Notes: generated by a model from the letters alone, not told the origin. A stretch of DNA of 64,000 nucleotides from an uncultured Roseiflexaceae bacterium (GCA_937988885.1 CALKHR010000164.1:70597-134596), one strand, 5' to 3'; positions 44,513-53,788 are shown, counted from the stretch's first letter. A program made the numbers and translations.

Positions 44513-46159
44513 ATGTCGAAGGATCGACACTCGGCGTCAACGACTGACCAATTGGCAAATGGTTGGGACGGGACGCAGTTGTTAGCTGCGCTGGTGGCAG
44601 CTTCGCGTTGGTTGTCGCAACATGCCGAGGCTGTAAATGCGCTGAATGTGTTTCCTGTGCCGGATGGCGATACCGGTACGAATATGTCTTTGACGCTGAG
44701 TGGTGCTGTGCAGGATGTGACTCCCGATCCTTCTTGCGGAACGGTTGCCGAGCGTGTGAAGTATTGGGCCACCATGCGTGGCCGCGGAAATTCAGGCATT
44801 ATCTTGTCGCAGGTGCTGCGCGGCTTCGCCCAAGCCCTGGCGGGCCACGATCGGATGGACGGGCAGTTGCTGGCCGAGGCGTTGACACAGGCATCAGCAA
44901 CGGCCTACCAAGCGGTGATGAAGCCCGTCGAGGGCACGATGCTGACGGTGATCCGCGAGACGAGCGAGGCGGCCCGAGCTGCGGCTGGGCCGGATGCCTC
45001 GCTGGTGGCGGTGCTGGAGGCAGCGGTGCACGGCGCGCAGGCCTCGGTGCAGCGCACCCCCGAATTGCTCACGATGCTGCGCGATGCTGGTGTCGTCGAC
45101 TCGGGCGGGCAAGGGCTGGCGCTGATCTTCGAGGGGATGCTGCGTTATGCGCGCGGCGAATCGTTGGAGGTCGAGCAGGCCGCCGAGCAGAGCACAGCCA
45201 TCGCGTTCACCGATATCCACGGCCCCGATGATTTTGGCTATTGCACGAATTTTGTGTTGCAGGGCAAGCAGTTGCCGTTCGATACGATCCGCAGCGAGTT
45301 GGCGGCGATGGGCCAATCGGCGGTGATCGTGGGCGATGCCGACCTGATCAAGGTACACATCCACGTGTTGCGGCCCGGAGATGTGTTAAATTATGCTGTT
45401 GATTTTGGGGCGCTCACCAACATCGAGATCACGAATATGGACCTGCAGCGCGAGGCGTTGCACGAGCAGACGACGCACGAGCCAGAGGTGGTTCAGCCCG
45501 TGGCCGATGTTGGTGTGGTGGCGGTGGCTTCGGGTGCGGGCTTTGTGGCGCTGTTTCGCAGTATGAACGTCGATGCAGTGGTGACTGGCGGCCAAAGCAT
45601 GAACCCAAGCACCGAGGATCTGTTACAGGCGATCGAGCGGTTGCCGCAGCAGGAAGTGATTGTGCTGCCGAACAATAGCAATATTGTGATGGCGGCCCGT
45701 CAAGCTGCGTCGCTTTCGTCGAAGCAGGTGCGGGTGGTGCCCACCAAGACCTTGCCGCAGGGCGTAGTGGCCCGCTTGAGCTTCAACTATCAGGCTGGGT
45801 TGGAAGAGAACGCCGCAGCGATGCAGGAGGCGGTTGGGCAGATCCGCACGGCGGAGATAACAACTGCGGTGCGCGACGCAACTGTCGATGGCAGGCAGGT
45901 ATCGGCGGGCCAGACGATCGGCCTGCTCGATGGTGTGTTGGTGTCGGCGGCGGATCAGCAGACAGCGGTGATCGAGGAGCTACTTGAGCAGATGGAACTC
46001 GATACTCGCGAAATAGTGACCGTGTATTACGGTCAATCGGTGGAGTTGTCTCAGGCAGAGGCACTTGCCGAGCACATTCAAGCACACTACCCCGATGTGG
46101 AGGTTGAGGTGCAACACGGTGGGCAACCACTGTATGATTACATTCTTTCAGCTGAGTAG
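44513..46159 (+). CDS. fakA: FakA/YloV-type fatty acid kinase (DAK2 domain)
   Basis: 548 residues. The ATP-binding DAK2 (DhaL-like) domain occupies about 20-210: LNVFPVPDGDTGTNMSLTLSGAV near 44, MRGRGNSGIILSQVLRGFAQAL near 88, VEGTMLTVIRETSEAA and GVVDSGGQGLALIFEGML. The C-terminal DegV-associated region (about 230-548) has FGYCTNFVLQGKQLPFD-type text, VHIHVLRPGDVLNYAVDFG and VLPNNSNIVMAARQAA. In staphylococci FakA phosphorylates fatty acids held by FakB (DegV-family) carriers. Two degV genes follow directly, so the same system is strongly suggested. Phospholipid synthesis would use the acyl phosphate; no plsX or plsY gene is in the window. Confidence 0.93.
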   Translation: MSKDRHSASTTDQLANGWDGTQLLAALVAASRWLSQHAEAVNALNVFPVPDGDTGTNMSLTLSGAVQDVTPDPSCGTVAERVKYWATMRGRGNSGIILSQVLRGFAQALAGHDRMDGQLLAEALTQASATAYQAVMKPVEGTMLTVIRETSEAARAAAGPDASLVAVLEAAVHGAQASVQRTPELLTMLRDAGVVDSGGQGLALIFEGMLRYARGESLEVEQAAEQSTAIAFTDIHGPDDFGYCTNFVLQGKQLPFDTIRSELAAMGQSAVIVGDADLIKVHIHVLRPGDVLNYAVDFGALTNIEITNMDLQREALHEQTTHEPEVVQPVADVGVVAVASGAGFVALFRSMNVDAVVTGGQSMNPSTEDLLQAIERLPQQEVIVLPNNSNIVMAARQAASLSSKQVRVVPTKTLPQGVVARLSFNYQAGLEENAAAMQEAVGQIRTAEITTAVRDATVDGRQVSAGQTIGLLDGVLVSAADQQTAVIEELLEQMELDTREIVTVYYGQSVELSQAEALAEHIQAHYPDVEVEVQHGGQPLYDYILSAE

Positions 46160-46288
46160 TTGCTCATAGGCTACGAATCAAGCGGTTACGCGATCTCGAT
46201 GCCATTGGGAAACGCTGTGGTTTGAAGAATGTTTAAAATAGTAAAACATTACGTTCACATGCATTTAGCATAAGAGGAGGCCAGCTGC

Positions 46289-47143
46289 ATGGCCAGCATT
46301 AAAATCGTTACCGATAGTACATCTGATATCCCACTTAGCGTTGCGCACGAATTGGGGATTGAGATTGTACCAATGCATATTCAAGTGGGCGATCAGATGT
46401 ATCGGGCCGGTTTGGATATTACATCCGACCAGTTTTACCAGTGGATGCAGGATGGTCGTGTGAATGCGACGACCTCGGCTCCGCCTTCGATAGTTTTTGA
46501 GCAGCTCTATCGTCGTTTAACACTTGAGCATGAACATATTTTTTCGATCCACATGTCGAGTCGTCTGGGCGGCATCTACCGCTCGGCGCAACAGGCGCGG
46601 GGGCGGCTGCCCGCTTCGGCGACGCGCACGGAGGTGATCGATAGCAAGTTGGCCTCGATGGGCTTGGGTCTCGTAGTGATGCACGCGGCCAAGGCCGTGC
46701 AGGCGGGCGCCACGGCAAACGAGGTTTCCCGGCTGATCAATGCGCTGATCCAGCATTGCCACGTGGTGTTCTTCGTTGATTCGATCGAGTATTTGGAGAA
46801 CAGCGGGCGTTTATCGCTGGCGACGGCGGTGCTCGGCTCGATGCAACGGATTAAGCCGCTGTTGCTGTTAGATGAAGGCGAGATCGTGCCTTACGAGCGC
46901 ACACGCACACGTGCCAAAGCGATCGAGGGCCTATACACGTTTATCGAAGATTTCCCTCGGGTGCAGGAGGTAGTGGCCATGTACGCGACGACGCCTGAGG
47001 ATGTTGAGAAACTGCTCGAAAAAGTTGATCCGATCTTCCCCCGCGACGAAGTCCAGATCATGCAGTTTGGCCCGAGTATTGGGGCGCATCTTGGCCCCGG
47101 TGCGATGGGCGCCGCCGTTTTTGAGGGCCTTGACCACTTATGA
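46289..47143 (+). CDS. DegV family (FakB-like) fatty-acid-binding protein 1
   Basis: 284 residues. It begins IKIVTDSTSDIPLSVAHELGIEIVPMHIQVGDQMYRAGLDI, the DegV signature. The lipid-carboxylate loop reads ATTSAPPSIVFEQLYRRL near 60, and the second domain has HVVFFVDSIEYLENSGRLSLATAVLG and KPLLLLDEGEIVPYERTRTR. Family proteins bind one fatty acid and present it to FakA. An AGAGGAGG precedes the ATG. Its stop overlaps the next degV start as ATGA. Two different DegV proteins in one operon usually imply different acyl-chain preference; that is inference here. Confidence 0.92.
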   Translation: MASIKIVTDSTSDIPLSVAHELGIEIVPMHIQVGDQMYRAGLDITSDQFYQWMQDGRVNATTSAPPSIVFEQLYRRLTLEHEHIFSIHMSSRLGGIYRSAQQARGRLPASATRTEVIDSKLASMGLGLVVMHAAKAVQAGATANEVSRLINALIQHCHVVFFVDSIEYLENSGRLSLATAVLGSMQRIKPLLLLDEGEIVPYERTRTRAKAIEGLYTFIEDFPRVQEVVAMYATTPEDVEKLLEKVDPIFPRDEVQIMQFGPSIGAHLGPGAMGAAVFEGLDHL

Positions 47144-47985
47144 TCAAAATTGTTGTTGATAGCACCGCCGATATTCCTCAGGAACTGTGTGAGGAGTACG
47201 ATATTACGGTGGTGCCTGTCTTGGTGCAGTTCGGCACTGAGACGTTGCGCGACGGGATCGATATTTCACACGATGCGTTCTATGCACGTTTGGTGGAGGG
47301 CCCCGATCACCCCAAAACCGCTGCTCCATCGGTGGGTATGTTCGAGGAGGTGTTTCGCCGCTTGACCGCCGATGGGCACGAGGTCCTTTCGATCAGTATC
47401 GCTGGTGAGTTGAGTAGCACCCTTTCTGCCGCGCAACAGGCTGCGCAGTTGGTGGAAGGTGCCCGTATCGCATGTGTCGATGGCGGCACGGTGGCGATGC
47501 CACTGGGCTTTTTGGCGCTGGCAGCGGCGCAGGCCATTCGCGAGGGGGCAACGCTCGATGAGGCGGTGGCGCTGGTCGAGAAGTTGCGCCCGCATACACG
47601 AGTACTGGTGGGCCTCGATACACTGCGCTATCTGGAGCGCGGTGGCCGGATCGGGCGTGTGCGAGCTTTCCTCGGCACGATGCTGAATGTGAAGCCGATC
47701 CTCGAAGTGCGCCATGCGCAGGTGAACCCGGTTGAGCAGGTGCGCACCTGGAAGCGTATGCCCGCGCGTTTGGTGGAGTTGGCGCAACAGGGCGGCGAGA
47801 TCGCAGAGTTGAGCGTGTTGTACACAACCGATGAGCGCATGGCTGTGCAGTTGGCCGATCTGTGCGCGGCTGCTGGGTTGATGCCTCGCGATCGTATTCG
47901 GGTGGTGCAGGTTGGTGTGGTGTTGGGCACGCACGCTGGGCCAAACGGCTTGGCGCTGGCTATTCTGTACAAGGCTCCGTCGTAG
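47140..47985 (+). CDS. DegV family (FakB-like) fatty-acid-binding protein 2
   Basis: 281 residues, paralogous to the preceding gene: IKIVVDSTADIPQELCEEYDITVVPVLVQFGTETLRDGIDI, the binding loop PKTAAPSVGMFEEVFRRL near 57, TRVLVGLDTLRYLERGGRIGRVRAFLGTMLNVKPIL near 150. In the loop, Ala stands where the first copy has Ser (TAAPS against TSAPPS), and the lengths and central helices differ, suggesting distinct ligands. Translation is coupled to the first copy by the 4-nt ATGA overlap. recG follows after 48 bp. Confidence 0.92.
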   Translation: MIKIVVDSTADIPQELCEEYDITVVPVLVQFGTETLRDGIDISHDAFYARLVEGPDHPKTAAPSVGMFEEVFRRLTADGHEVLSISIAGELSSTLSAAQQAAQLVEGARIACVDGGTVAMPLGFLALAAAQAIREGATLDEAVALVEKLRPHTRVLVGLDTLRYLERGGRIGRVRAFLGTMLNVKPILEVRHAQVNPVEQVRTWKRMPARLVELAQQGGEIAELSVLYTTDERMAVQLADLCAAAGLMPRDRIRVVQVGVVLGTHAGPNGLALAILYKAPS

Positions 47986-48033
47986 GCAAAACGTTGCGCA
48001 TTTGGAATGCTTCCTGCATAATGCAATGCTATT

Positions 48034-50565
48034 ATGGATGCTAAGGATCAGATCCTGCAACTCGGGAAGGTGCTGCGTGCCGAGCAGGAGCGCGGTTGCG
48101 ATGATTCTGCAGTAGAGGGCGGCCTCGAACGCTTTTTGACCTCGTGGCGCATGGAAGCGAATGGTGCGCTACAACACGAGCAGGTACAACAGGTGTTGGA
48201 GTTGCTGGCCGGCTATGCAGTGTTCGACAACACTACTCGCCGCGCACGGGTTGGTGTTGCGCTCGATGCTCTGCGCCAATTGTGGCGCGCCCAACAGCGC
48301 AGTTCGACTGCTCCTGAAGCTCGCCCCGCTGCGCCTCTCAAAGCAATCCGTACCTCGGTGGCGACAAAGCCCGTGGCGCCGCTCACCCTCGATACGCCGA
48401 TCGAGCAGTTGCCGACGGTTGGGAAGGTGACGGCCCAGGCGTTTCGGCGCTTGGGTGTGCGCACCGTCCTCGATCTGTTGTATCACTTCCCCCATCGCTA
48501 CGACGATTACACCTCGCAGAAGCAGATCGCCGATCTGCAGATCGGCGCGATCGAGACGGTGGTAGCGACGGTTCAGGATGTGCGCACCTTCTCGATGCGC
48601 AGCGGCGGCCAAGCCATCGAGTTGTTGGTGGGTGATGCGAGCGGCTCGCTCAAGGTGGTCTTTTTCCGCCAGCCGTGGCTTGCCCGCCAGATTCACATCG
48701 GTGAACGTTTGGTGCTGAGCGGCAAGGTCGATTCGTACCAGGGCCTGCGCCAGATGACAGGGCCGGATTGGGAGCCGTACAGCGAGGATGAACTGATCCA
48801 CACTGGGCGCTTGGTGCCAGTGCATCCGCTCACCAAGGGCTTGCATGAACGCAACGCTCGCACGCTCATCAAGCAGGTGGTCGATCGGGCGGCGGGCCTG
48901 GTGCAGGACTACCTGCCCGAGGTGGTGCGCCAGCGGGCCGGCCTGATGCCACTCTCCGAGGCGATTGCGCAGATCCACTTCCCCAAAGATCAGCAAGCAT
49001 TGCTGGCAGCACGGACGCGGCTGGGTTTCGACGAATTCCTGTTCATTCAGTTGGGCGTATTGCAGCGCAAGGTTCTGTGGCAGGGCGAGCGCGGCTATCC
49101 GCTGGTGTTTAACGAGGAGGTGCACGAGCGCCTGCTCGAAAAGTTGCCGTTTGAGTTGACTGGCGCGCAGGTGCGGGCGCTGGAGGAGATCTTCGCCAAT
49201 ATCGCCAAGCCAGTGCCAATGGCGCGTCTGCTTCAGGGTGATGTCGGTAGTGGCAAGACGGCGGTGGCGGCGGCAGCGACGCTTCAGGCGATCGCGAACG
49301 GCTTCCAGGCCGCGATCATGGCCCCCACCGAGATTCTGGCCGAGCAGCATTACAAGGGCCTGAAGGCGCTGTTGGGCGGTGTGCGCGTGCCACGGCAATC
49401 CACGGGCGAGGGGGCGGGTGGCGATTGGAAGGCCGAGGTGAGTCCTGAGGAGCGGGCGCGGCTCGATGAGATCAAGCGTCTGCTGGGCATGATGCCCGAG
49501 GACGATCTTGATGGCGAGGGCGTGCGGGTCGCTCTGCTGACGGGCAGCTTGGGCGCGAAGGAGCGACGGCGCGTGCTGGAGGCGATCGCGGCTGGCGATG
49601 TGGACCTGATCGTCGGCACCCACGCGCTGATCACCGAGAATGTGAAGTATGCGCAACTCGGCATGGTGGTGGTTGATGAGCAGCATCGCTTCGGTGTCGA
49701 GCAGCGCCAACGCCTGAAGGATAAGGGCTTTAATCCGCACATGCTGGTGATGACGGCCACGCCGATCCCGCGCACGTTGACGCTCACGATCTACGGCGAT
49801 CTGGATGTCTCGGTGCTCGATGAGTTGCCCCCGGGTCGCCAGGAGATCAAGACGCGTTGGATCACGTCGAGCGAGCGCGAGAAGGCGTACAAGCACATTC
49901 GCCGCGAGATCAGCAAGGGTCGCCAAGCGTACGTGGTGTGCCCGCTGGTTGATGAGAGCGAGAAGGTCGATCTGCCCTCGGCGGAGGAGATGTACATCAA
50001 GCTGCAGAGCGAGGTGTTCCCCGAGATGCGGGTGGCCCTGCTGCACGGTAAGATGCTGCCCCGCGAGAAGGACGAGGTGATGGTGGCCTTCCGCAACCAC
50101 GAGTTCGATATTCTGGTTGCCACGGCGGTGATCGAGGTGGGCATCGACGTGCCGAACGCCACAATTATGATGATCGAGGGCGCTGATCGCTTTGGTTTGG
50201 CGCAGTTGCACCAGTTCCGAGGGCGTGTTGGGCGCGGCATTCACCAGAGCTATTGTATTTTGGTGAGCGATCGCGAGAATGAGGTGACGGCGAAGCGCCT
50301 TTCGGCGATGGAGAGCACCACTGATGGCTTCCGTTTGGCGGAGATCGACCTGGAACTGCGCGGCCCTGGCGAGTTCTTTGGCACGCGCCAGAGCGGCACG
50401 CCGGATCTGAAGGTGGCGCGCTTGGCCGATACGCGCCTGTTGCACGCGGCCAACCGCGAGGCGCAGAAGATTCTGGCCGAGGACCCGAATCTTCAGAAGC
50501 CCGAGCACGCAAAACTCAAGGAGAAGGTGGATGCCTTCTGGGCCGAGGCAACGAAGGCGGGGTAG
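48034..50565 (+). CDS. recG: ATP-dependent DNA helicase RecG
   Basis: 843 residues, longer than the usual 680-700. An N-terminal helical extension of about 125 residues (starting MDAKDQILQLGKVLRAEQ, ending in an Ala/Pro-rich linker) precedes the wedge domain (LDTPIEQLPTVGKVTAQAFRRLGVRTVLDLLYHFPHRYDDY). Walker A is LLQGDVGSGKTAVAAAA near 400, DEQHRFGVEQRQRL near 548, TATPIPRTLTLTIYGDLDVS near 573, and the C-terminal helicase lobe has ADRFGLAQLHQFRGRVGRG near 722. Between motif Ia (MAPTEILAEQHYKGL) and VRVALLTGS there is an extra, charged segment of roughly 48 residues (about 448-495), absent from textbook RecG. RecG remodels stalled forks and branched DNA. Confidence 0.95.
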   Translation: MDAKDQILQLGKVLRAEQERGCDDSAVEGGLERFLTSWRMEANGALQHEQVQQVLELLAGYAVFDNTTRRARVGVALDALRQLWRAQQRSSTAPEARPAAPLKAIRTSVATKPVAPLTLDTPIEQLPTVGKVTAQAFRRLGVRTVLDLLYHFPHRYDDYTSQKQIADLQIGAIETVVATVQDVRTFSMRSGGQAIELLVGDASGSLKVVFFRQPWLARQIHIGERLVLSGKVDSYQGLRQMTGPDWEPYSEDELIHTGRLVPVHPLTKGLHERNARTLIKQVVDRAAGLVQDYLPEVVRQRAGLMPLSEAIAQIHFPKDQQALLAARTRLGFDEFLFIQLGVLQRKVLWQGERGYPLVFNEEVHERLLEKLPFELTGAQVRALEEIFANIAKPVPMARLLQGDVGSGKTAVAAAATLQAIANGFQAAIMAPTEILAEQHYKGLKALLGGVRVPRQSTGEGAGGDWKAEVSPEERARLDEIKRLLGMMPEDDLDGEGVRVALLTGSLGAKERRRVLEAIAAGDVDLIVGTHALITENVKYAQLGMVVVDEQHRFGVEQRQRLKDKGFNPHMLVMTATPIPRTLTLTIYGDLDVSVLDELPPGRQEIKTRWITSSEREKAYKHIRREISKGRQAYVVCPLVDESEKVDLPSAEEMYIKLQSEVFPEMRVALLHGKMLPREKDEVMVAFRNHEFDILVATAVIEVGIDVPNATIMMIEGADRFGLAQLHQFRGRVGRGIHQSYCILVSDRENEVTAKRLSAMESTTDGFRLAEIDLELRGPGEFFGTRQSGTPDLKVARLADTRLLHAANREAQKILAEDPNLQKPEHAKLKEKVDAFWAEATKAG

Positions 50566-50584
50566 TGGTTGTAGTTAACCGTAG

Positions 50585-50616
50585 AACGGCGCGGCAGCTG
50601 TGCCACGCCGTTTTTG
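50585..50616 (+). terminator. Terminator after recG
   Basis: ACGGCGCGGCA and TGCCACGCCGT form an imperfect stem (one A-C mismatch position) with GCTG between, followed by TTTTTG. Confidence 0.75.
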
Positions 50617-50686
50617 TATCTGCATGTCCTGAACATCTGTGCTATACTTGTCCAATGTGACGGCCCTAGTTTAATGGAGGTAGCGG

Positions 50687-51082
50687 ATGGAGACGGCTAC
50701 TGATTTTATCCGTCCTGGTTTCAACTCGGTGACGCCGTATCTGATCGTTGATGATGCGCTTGCGCTGATCGCCTTTATGCGCGATGTGTTCGACGCACAA
50801 GAGATTCGGCGCGATCTGCACAAGGACGGGTCGATCATGAATGTCGAGATGAAGTTGGGCTCGTCGGTGGTGGAGTTGTCGCAGGGGAGCGCGAATTGGC
50901 CTTCGTCGCCGTGCTCGCTGCATGTCTACGTCGCCGACACGGATGCGGCGTATGCGCGGGCGCTCGCTGCGGGCGCGACGGTGCTCTACGAGCCTGCCGA
51001 TATGCCCTACGGCGAGCGCAGCGCCGGGGTGCGCGATAGCAACGGCAACAATTGGTTTATCGCCACGTATCAGGGCGAATAA
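50687..51082 (+). CDS. VOC (glyoxalase/PhnB-like) family protein
   Basis: 131 residues, one vicinal-oxygen-chelate fold. The start (FNSVTPYLIVDDALALIAFMRDVFDAQEI) and the second half (SLHVYVADTDAAYARALAAGATVLYEPADMPYGERSAGVRDSNGNNWFIATY) fit PhnB-like VOC proteins. Family members include antibiotic-resistance and isomerase enzymes, but most of this group are uncharacterised and metal ligands are incomplete. GGAGGT precedes the ATG. A TATACT (50643-50648) may serve as a -10 element. Confidence 0.85.
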   Translation: METATDFIRPGFNSVTPYLIVDDALALIAFMRDVFDAQEIRRDLHKDGSIMNVEMKLGSSVVELSQGSANWPSSPCSLHVYVADTDAAYARALAAGATVLYEPADMPYGERSAGVRDSNGNNWFIATYQGE

Positions 51083-51224
51083 TCATCGAGCGAATGTTCT
51101 GCGAAAGGTGGCTGCAACGGCCACCTTTTGGTTTTGGCAAAAGACGTTTTCTTGATCTCTCCTAAAACGCTCCATTGCGGCGTTTAATACCATTATGTTT
51201 GTACATTTTTTGCAGAGGTAAGGT

Positions 51225-51836
51225 ATGGCCCAGCAACGGTATCAACGCGGCAGAATTACGAAATGGAACGATGATCGGGGCTTTGGGTTTATTCAGAATC
51301 CCGAGGGCGGCAGCGATGTGTTTTTGCATATCTCCGCGCTGACGGATCGGCGCGTTCGCCCGAAGGATGGCGATATGATTCTGTTCCAAACGGTCACTGA
51401 TGCGGATGGGCGTGTGCGCGCCCAGCACGCTTTTATGGAACAGGCGCAGAGCCAAAGCAGCAACTCGTCGGTGGAGGCGTACCTCTGGACGATTCTACTG
51501 GTGTTGTTGCCGCTGGCTGGCTCGGTGCTGATGTTTTGGCAGGGTGGCAACCCTATTCCGCTAATCGTATATCCACTGATGAGTATCTTCACGTATGCAC
51601 TGTATGTGATGGACAAACTCCGGGCGCAACAGAACCGTCGGCGTATTTCTGAGGCAACGCTGCATCTGTGCGAGTTGCTAGGCGGTTGGCCCGGCGGGTT
51701 CCTGGCGCAGCAGGTATGGCGACACAAGAGTCGTAAAACCTCGTATCAAGTGGTGTTTTGGGTGATTGTGATCGGGCATTTGCTGTTCTGGGGTGCGTAT
51801 CTGTTCCTGTTGTGGCAGCAACGATCGGGCGCTTAA
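51225..51836 (+). CDS. Cold-shock domain / DUF1294 membrane fusion protein
   Basis: 203 residues. The N-terminal 70 form a cold-shock domain: GRITKWNDDRGFGFIQNPEGGSDVFLHISAL, with the RNP1 (RGFGFI) and RNP2 (VFLHI) nucleic-acid-binding motifs. The C-terminal part is DUF1294, with three or four membrane helices (LWTILLVLLPLAGSVLMFW, IPLIVYPLMSIFTYALYVMDKLRAQ, VVFWVIVIGHLLFWGAYLFLLW) and the family core DKLRAQQNRRRISEATLHLCELLGGWPGGFLAQQVWRHKSRKTSY. This fusion is known from other bacteria. It may tether RNA or single-stranded DNA to the membrane, but the function is not established. Confidence 0.92.
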   Translation: MAQQRYQRGRITKWNDDRGFGFIQNPEGGSDVFLHISALTDRRVRPKDGDMILFQTVTDADGRVRAQHAFMEQAQSQSSNSSVEAYLWTILLVLLPLAGSVLMFWQGGNPIPLIVYPLMSIFTYALYVMDKLRAQQNRRRISEATLHLCELLGGWPGGFLAQQVWRHKSRKTSYQVVFWVIVIGHLLFWGAYLFLLWQQRSGA

Positions 51837-51916
51837 TGCGGTTTTGCCCAGGCTTGCAATTGCTGTGAGGACGAGGTTCTGCCTGTGCAGGGCCTCGTTC
51901 TGCGCTGATTTCCTGT

Positions 51917-53014
51917 TTAGATGTTTGCGTCCACTGGCGCGGCGGGGAGTCGCACGGTGACGCAGAGCCCTCCGGCGGGCCGTGGAGCCAGGGTGAGGGT
52001 GCCGTTGTGCGCTTGCGTGATGCGTTGGGCGATCGCGAGGCCCAGCCCGACGCCCGCGTGCTCGCTGCGGATGCGCTCGGTGCCGCGACGGAACGGCTCG
52101 GCAAGGGTGGCAACCAACTCGGGGGTGAGCTGTTCGCCTGTGTTTTCGATCGTGAGCTCGACGTGTGTGGGGTGAACGGTGGTCGTGACCCACACAGAGC
52201 CTTGCTCCGATAGGTTGTGCACGATCGCGTTGTGTAGCAGGTTCGTCACCAACTGCGACAGCAGCGTATGCGAGCCGATGGTGGGGGCGATGTCGCCAGA
52301 GACATCGATAGTGATGCCGTTTTTCTCCGCCAGGGGCAGCAGCGTCTCGGCAGCTTCTTCCGCGATGAGGGAGAGATCGACACATTTGCGCGTGAAGGTG
52401 CGCTGATCGGCGCGGCTGAGCAGCAGCAGCGCTTCGGTGAGGTTGATCGCGCGTGTGTTGACATCCTGGAGGCGGTCGAGCAGTGGGTCGTTTTCGCGGC
52501 TCGGGTCGTTGCGCGCGACCTCAAGCAGCGTCTGCATGATGGCCAGCGGGGTGCGCAGTTCGTGGGAGGCGTTGGCGGCGAAGCGTTGCTGTTCGGCGAT
52601 GTGCGCTTCGAGTCGCGCCAGCATGGCGTCGAAGGCATCGGCGAGTTCGCGGAACTCGTCGCTGCTGCCCTCAAGCCGAATACGATGCGAGAGTGTTCCG
52701 GTCGCGGCTAGACGCGTAGCCTCGGTGATGCGGTTCAGCGGGGCGAGCATGCGGCCTGCCAGAAACCATCCCCCCGCCAGGCCAAATACCAGCAGGAACG
52801 CCATCACTTGCGCGGCCCGTGGAACGAAGGCACGCTGCAGATCGGCACGACCAGGAAAGAAACCGACAGGTTCTACCACGACTGCGTTGTTGGGCACATA
52901 GCGCAGCAGGAACAGCCACACGACGGCCAGCAACAGCGCGCCAGCAACCATGAGGAATCCTGCGTAGCTCAGGGTGAGTTTGAGGCGAACGCTTAAGCCT
53001 GGCGGTCTATCCAC
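51917..53014 (-). CDS. Sensor histidine kinase (HAMP, HisKA, HATPase_c)
   Basis: 365 residues. Two membrane helices (YAGFLMVAGALLLAVVWLFLL and VMAFLLVFGLAGGWFLAG) enclose a short sensor loop of about 35 residues. A HAMP-like linker follows (RMLAPLNRITEATRLAATG), then the H box ANASHELRTPLAIMQTLLEVARND (His near 172), N box LVTNLLHNAIVHN and G1 GVGLGLAIAQRITQAHNG. The GTG start at 53014 overlaps the end of the response-regulator gene by 8 nt (GTGGATAG), preceded by GGGAG. The small periplasmic loop suggests a membrane-embedded or nearby stimulus. The same-frame extension to 53425 is out-of-frame regulator sequence. Confidence 0.92.
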   Translation of the reverse strand: MDRPPGLSVRLKLTLSYAGFLMVAGALLLAVVWLFLLRYVPNNAVVVEPVGFFPGRADLQRAFVPRAAQVMAFLLVFGLAGGWFLAGRMLAPLNRITEATRLAATGTLSHRIRLEGSSDEFRELADAFDAMLARLEAHIAEQQRFAANASHELRTPLAIMQTLLEVARNDPSRENDPLLDRLQDVNTRAINLTEALLLLSRADQRTFTRKCVDLSLIAEEAAETLLPLAEKNGITIDVSGDIAPTIGSHTLLSQLVTNLLHNAIVHNLSEQGSVWVTTTVHPTHVELTIENTGEQLTPELVATLAEPFRRGTERIRSEHAGVGLGLAIAQRITQAHNGTLTLAPRPAGGLCVTVRLPAAPVDANI

Positions 53015-53702
53015 GTTTCTCTCCCTCGCGCCCGCCGCCAGCCTGCGTGTCGATGCGGTAGCCGACGCCGGGGACCGTGGCGATGATCCACGGCTCACCG
53101 AGCCGTTTGCGCAGGGCCGAAACGGTGATGCGCACGGCGTTGGTGAACGGGTCGGCGTTCTCATCCCACGCTCGCTCCAGCAGTTCCTCGGCGCTGACGA
53201 TTCCACCCTCCGCCGAGACGAGCACTTCGAGCACGGCGAACTGCTTGCGGGTGAGGGCGATATAGCGACCATCACGGTAGACTTCGCGGCGAAACGCATC
53301 CAAGCGCAGCCCGGCGATCTCGCGCACGGGCGGACGGTTGTAGGCGCGTCGGCGGTCGAGCGCGCGCAGGCGGAGCACCAGTTCGCGAAATTCGAACGGC
53401 TTGGTGAGGTAATCGTCGGCGCCAAGCTCGAATCCTGTCACCTTGTCGTCGAGGCGATCAGCGGCGGTGAGCATCAGGATCGGCATGCCGCTGCCGGAGG
53501 CGACGATCTGCTTGGCGATGTGGTCGCCCGATGGCCCAGGAATATCGCGGTCGAGGACGGCGATATCGTAGGAGTTGATGCTGAGCAATTCCAGGGCGGT
53601 GTTGCCGTCGCCAGCGATGTCGGCGGCGATGGCCGATAGGCGCAGGCCATCGCGGATGGCTTCTGCCAGATGAGGTTCATCTTCGACAATCAGTACACGC
53701 AT
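53007..53702 (-). CDS. OmpR-family response regulator
   Basis: 231 residues. The receiver begins MRVLIVEDEPHLAEAIRDGL, with the phosphoacceptor in YDIAVLDRDIPGPSGD (Asp near 51) and Lys in YLTKPFEFREL. The DNA-binding winged helix has LTRKQFAVLEVLVSAEGGIVSAEELLERAWDENADPFTNAVRITVSALRKRLG and GVGYRID. The ATG at 53702 starts exactly at the conserved VLIVEDE strand; an open frame upstream to 53942 is low-complexity Arg/Ala and rejected. It is divergent from the VanY-like carboxypeptidase, making that gene a likely target. Confidence 0.94.
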   Translation of the reverse strand: MRVLIVEDEPHLAEAIRDGLRLSAIAADIAGDGNTALELLSINSYDIAVLDRDIPGPSGDHIAKQIVASGSGMPILMLTAADRLDDKVTGFELGADDYLTKPFEFRELVLRLRALDRRRAYNRPPVREIAGLRLDAFRREVYRDGRYIALTRKQFAVLEVLVSAEGGIVSAEELLERAWDENADPFTNAVRITVSALRKRLGEPWIIATVPGVGYRIDTQAGGGREGEKRG

Positions 53703-53788
53703 GGTTCGATTATACCAGTTGACGTATATCGTTAGCGTATCGAAAATCGCATACGTTCTGACAACACCTCGCCTCCTACACTGGAGGC
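53703..53788. promoter_or_regulatory. Divergent control region with operator-like repeat and RBS hairpin
   Basis: 86 bp between the response-regulator and VanY starts. TTGACG (about 53718-53723) followed at 17 bp by GAAAAT could be a plus-strand promoter. CGTATCG-AAAAT-CGCATACG is an imperfect inverted repeat nearby, a candidate regulator site. Just before the VanY ATG, GCCTCC (53771-53776), TACACT loop and GGAGGC (53783-53788) form a perfect hairpin that buries the Shine-Dalgarno. Confidence 0.45.
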
